Below are positions 62,165-64,000 of a DNA stretch of 64,000 nt, piece after piece. Positions within the stretch are counted from its first letter, which is position 1; the number at the start of each line of letters is the position of its first letter. Source of the stretch: JALZMG01 sp963739975 (GTDB taxonomy: Bacteria > Actinomycetota > Acidimicrobiia > Acidimicrobiales > Ilumatobacteraceae); contig CAVUCK010000022.1 in assembly GCA_963739975.1 (NCBI GenBank), forward strand, positions 1 to 64,000. The letters are read 5' to 3'. The notes beneath the pieces are model-generated. The model did no database searches, was not told where the DNA came from, and worked only from the letters and a program-made list of their open reading frames with translations. The translations under genes and the position numbers were made by a program.

Positions 62165-62310
62165 GCAGCTGCCTGCTCGCTCGCCCACCCGGGCTCGCCG
62201 GTGTGCGGTCGGCCCGGACCCCTCCATCTGGGCGCGGACGTTCTCATCTTCGAGAACCTCCGCGCCCAGAAGGGCGATTGAGAACGTCCGCGCCCAGTTC
62301 CATCGCTCAC
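62161..62310 (-). CDS. Bridging ORF carrying repeat C (49 aa)
   Basis: GTG 62310 overlaps the PAAR-like stop (GTGA) and TGA 62161 overlaps the gp25-like GTG (GTGA). The 49 codons start VSDGTGRG and contain the minus-strand frame of repeat C (SQSPFWARRFSKMRT). The double overlap is the pattern of the leader family, but the sequence after the first codons belongs to the repeat. No hairpin at the gp25 start was found. Confidence 0.4.
   Translation of the reverse strand: MSDGTGRGRSQSPFWARRFSKMRTSAPRWRGPGRPHTGEPGWASEQAAA
62227..62299. repeat. Repeat element C (core, about 73 bp)
   Basis: Related to the first half of the elements at 11579 and 25061. The left arm CTGGGCGCGGACGTTCTC pairs perfectly with the second right arm (GAGAACGTCCGCGCCCAG) and with one mismatch to the first. 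The changed G/C pair relative to the other copies is compensated. It lies in the bridging ORF of the CIS operon. Confidence 0.65.
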
Positions 62311-62624
62311 GTTGCCACCACGCGTGCCTGGGCGAACACCGGCGTCATCGGCGTACCGGTGGGGATGCAGGTCGACGTCCCCGTGAGCAGTGCCAGCGGC
62401 GTGCCGCCCGCCAGCACCCTGACGGCGCCGGTGGTGAACTGCCCCGTGACGCACGGAGGGGTCGGCGTTCCCGTCAGTGCGCACCCCGTGATCGCCCACG
62501 GCCCGGCGATCGTCACCGCCGGCTGGCCCGACAGGAGGACGCGCGGAAACGGCACCATGGCGGTGGCCGGCCCGGCGTGGGCGCACAGCAGCACGGCGCC
62601 GACGTGCAGGGCGGGACCGGGCAC
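62307..62624 (-). CDS. PAAR-like spike tip protein
   Basis: A 105-residue protein rich in Pro, Gly and Thr with repeated short strands typical of a PAAR-like cone: TAMVPFPRVLLSGQPAVTIAGP, CALTGTPTPPCVTGQFTTGAVRVLAGG, LLTGTSTCIPTGTPM. Cys residues may bind the tip metal, as His/Cys do in known PAAR folds. GTG 62624 lies one base after the gpV-like stop, so they are coupled. Confidence 0.75.
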   Translation of the reverse strand: MPGPALHVGAVLLCAHAGPATAMVPFPRVLLSGQPAVTIAGPWAITGCALTGTPTPPCVTGQFTTGAVRVLAGGTPLALLTGTSTCIPTGTPMTPVFAQARVVAT

Positions 62625-62625
62625 G

Positions 62626-63150
62626 TCACACCACCGTCAGCGCGCCGAGGTTGATGTCGACGGTCGGGCCGATGAGGCTGATCGTGGCGCCCTTGCCGTT
62701 GCTGATCACGATGCCGACGTCGCTCACGGAGATCATGGCGCCCGTCGTCGTCTGCAGGAGGATGCCGCCGGTCGGGCCGGGCACGTCGCTGACGACGATG
62801 CCGTTCTTGAGCGTGGTCTGGATCGTCACGCCGTTCACGCCGGGCGGGACCATCTTGGCCATGACCGGTGTCTCCGCCGCCGATCCCCAGTACCCGCCGA
62901 CCCAGATCGGGTGGTCCACGTCGCCCTGTTCGAACTCGACCCAGACGCCGGCACCCACCTGCGGCACCGTGAACACGCCCGTGTTGATGCCCGACACAGG
63001 GAGGCACGGCATGGCCCACGACGACGGGATGGGACCGATGTCCGGCACGGACACCTGCACGCGCCCGATCTGCATCGGATCGATGTTGTTGACGACGACG
63101 CCGCGGTACTTGCCGTAGTACCGAGTGGTGGTGGCGAGGGCATCGGTCAT
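62626..63150 (-). CDS. gpV/VgrG-like baseplate spike protein
   Basis: A 174-residue phage baseplate assembly protein V-type OB-fold/spike: YYGKYRGVVVNNIDPMQIGRVQVSVPDI, FTVPQVGAGVWVEFEQGDVDHPIWVGGYWG, then a triple-strand beta-helix tail GGILLQTTTGAMISVSDVGIVISNGKGATISL. ATG 63150 overlaps the stop of the leader ORF (ATGA) and lies in a 7-bp inverted repeat arm. Cotranscribed with the gpD-like gene upstream. Confidence 0.88.
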   Translation of the reverse strand: MTDALATTTRYYGKYRGVVVNNIDPMQIGRVQVSVPDIGPIPSSWAMPCLPVSGINTGVFTVPQVGAGVWVEFEQGDVDHPIWVGGYWGSAAETPVMAKMVPPGVNGVTIQTTLKNGIVVSDVPGPTGGILLQTTTGAMISVSDVGIVISNGKGATISLIGPTVDINLGALTVV

Positions 63151-63236
63151 TGATGCACCCTGTCGACGATGCGAGCGAGCGAGCGCCAGCGAGCGAGCGG
63201 CCAACCACGGCCTGCGTGGCCGGGGAACGCAATGAC
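63146..63236 (-). promoter_or_regulatory. Possible start-codon hairpin of the gpV-like gene
   Basis: GTCATTG (RNA 5' arm, 63236-63230) and CAATGAC (3' arm, 63152-63146, containing ATG 63150) form a 7-bp stem. Shorter than the others, so weaker evidence. Confidence 0.35.
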
Positions 63237-63242
63237 GGTCAT
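63147..63242 (-). CDS. Leader ORF bridging gpD-like and gpV-like genes (31 aa)
   Basis: ATG 63242 overlaps the gpD-like stop (ATGA); 31 codons starting MTVIAFPGHAG and ending DRVHQ; TGA overlaps the gpV-like ATG (ATGA). The VHQ ending matches the copies at 4947 and 40993 but the N-terminus does not have MSERVFERAN. Confidence 0.5.
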   Translation of the reverse strand: MTVIAFPGHAGRGWPLARWRSLARIVDRVHQ

Positions 63243-64000
63243 GTTGGTACCACCGGGACGGTCGAGAGGAGGGCGTTGCGGGCGAGGGAGAACGATTGCG
63301 TGAACTCGCCGCGCTTGAGCGTCGAGCTGACCGACGACACGTAGTGCAGGCCGTCGAACGCCTCGCCGGCGCCGCGCACGCCGACCAGGGCGCGCGACCG
63401 CAGCACGTGGCCGTAGCGGGCGACGTCGAGCGAGCCCGAGCCGAACACCGAGTCGGAGTGCTGTGACGCGTACGCGAGGCCGCGCATGGCAGCGGCCAGC
63501 GGGTTCAGCTTGGCCGTGTCGTTGAGGAACGTGATCTTGGGTGGCAACGGCGGGACGACTCCGAGTGGCGGGTTGAACGGCGTGACGTCGGGGATGGGGA
63601 TGGGGATGGGGACCTTGCTGAACGGTTCCTGGATGAAGACGACCGGGAGCTCCTTGCGCTCCTTGTCGAACGTGAACGACAGCGACTCGACCGTGTTGTG
63701 TGGACCGTCGAGGGCGAGGTCGAGGGCCGGCTGCGGCGCGCCGACGCGGATCTCCGGTCCCCAGTACGCCTTCGACGTGCCTGGGACCGGGCCGGGATCG
63801 AGGTAGAAGACGTAGCCCACGTCGTGGGCGAGCGACTTGACGTACTGGTAGTCGGTGCCCTTGTGGCGCGGGATGCGCTCGATCGGGATCGGGATGTCCT
63901 CCAGCAAGCTGGGGATGACCAGCGGGATCACGCCGAGCGGGGCGTACTTGGCGACGGCGACCAGCACGCGCGCCGCGGGAGGCATGGCCGGGTAGGGGAT
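63239..64000 (-). CDS. gpD-like (late control D/VgrG N-domain type) CIS protein, partial
   Basis: At least 253 residues, open to the window edge with its N-terminus outside. HKGTDYQYVKSLAHDVGYVFYLDPGPVPGTSKAYWGPEIRVG is the family's barrel-like strand set, and LHYVSSVSSTLKRGEFTQSFSLARNALLS is the usual C-terminus of gpD-like spike hub proteins. It probably forms the hub with the gpV-like spike. It is followed by the leader ORF and the gpV-like gene. Confidence 0.82.
   Translation of the reverse strand: MPYPAMPPAARVLVAVAKYAPLGVIPLVIPSLLEDIPIPIERIPRHKGTDYQYVKSLAHDVGYVFYLDPGPVPGTSKAYWGPEIRVGAPQPALDLALDGPHNTVESLSFTFDKERKELPVVFIQEPFSKVPIPIPIPDVTPFNPPLGVVPPLPPKITFLNDTAKLNPLAAAMRGLAYASQHSDSVFGSGSLDVARYGHVLRSRALVGVRGAGEAFDGLHYVSSVSSTLKRGEFTQSFSLARNALLSTVPVVPT

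Noticed and set aside
50828..64000. Prophage
   Set aside because: Only baseplate and spike genes are seen and no capsid, portal, terminase, integrase or lysis gene, so a contractile injection system fits better. The right flank is not visible.

Overview
The window is very GC-rich, has GTG/ATG starts, and carries families typical of Actinomycetota: a DUF4916 protein, a WS/DGAT acyltransferase, an Rv2466c-like DsbA protein, a PNPOx-like protein and PRC-barrel proteins. At least ten genes have a TANNNT box only 6-9 nt before the start codon, as expected for leaderless mRNAs. An Acidimicrobiia-like actinobacterium is my best guess; no rRNA, tRNA or single-copy marker here proves it.

Layout. Bases 1-10.7 kb hold small proteins, a Crp/Fnr regulator, an alpha/beta hydrolase, TypA, a PNPOx-like protein, a Pr6Pr membrane protein, a 1-Cys peroxiredoxin, and a cyclase/ATPase/TPR regulator with a NadR-like nucleotidyltransferase. 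10.7-25 kb holds an ABC exporter, an Nei2 glycosylase (frameshifted as sequenced), a WS/DGAT-lipase-PhoD operon, a CHRD lipoprotein, a DsbA-like protein, an acyl-CoA dehydrogenase/crotonase pair and GpsA. 25-33.4 kb holds a UDP-galactopyranose-mutase-like flavoprotein, a GT39-type membrane protein, an orphan PDH-E1/transketolase-like enzyme, GlgC and PRC-barrel proteins. 33.4-42.1 kb is a divergent locus I do not recognise: a 545-aa protein, a second cyclase/ATPase regulator and a flavoprotein on one strand, and a 216-aa protein and a polyprenyl synthase on the other. 42.1-50.7 kb holds a cobalt-type nitrile hydratase, a K+-channel-like protein, a GNAT, a UvrA-like ABC protein with VOC and AraC genes, a degenerate serine hydrolase, a DUF1089-like protein and another VOC protein. 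50.8 kb to the right edge is the baseplate and spike end of a contractile injection system (CIS) on the minus strand: gpD-like, gpV-like, PAAR-like, gp25-like, two baseplate-J-like, a gpI/beta-helix fusion, a DUF6519-like beta-helix fiber and a LysM-like protein. No sheath or tube gene lies inside the window.

The most unusual signal lies between the genes. Small ORFs (about 31-49 aa, plus 6-codon versions) bridge co-directional genes, usually overlapping the upstream stop by 4 nt (ATGA/GTGA) and the downstream start by 4 nt. Four share the N-terminus MSERxFERAN and three end in VHQ. In five of them an inverted repeat places the downstream start codon in one arm, and the other arm differs in each copy so that it still matches. 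This looks like a family of coupled leader ORFs with start-codon-sequestering hairpins; it sits before the PNPOx, permease, polyprenyl synthase, nitrile hydratase alpha and gpV-like genes. A separate repeat element (three copies) has inserted into two of these leaders.

Four apparent single-base insertions break nei2 and two baseplate genes; sequencing or assembly error is likely.
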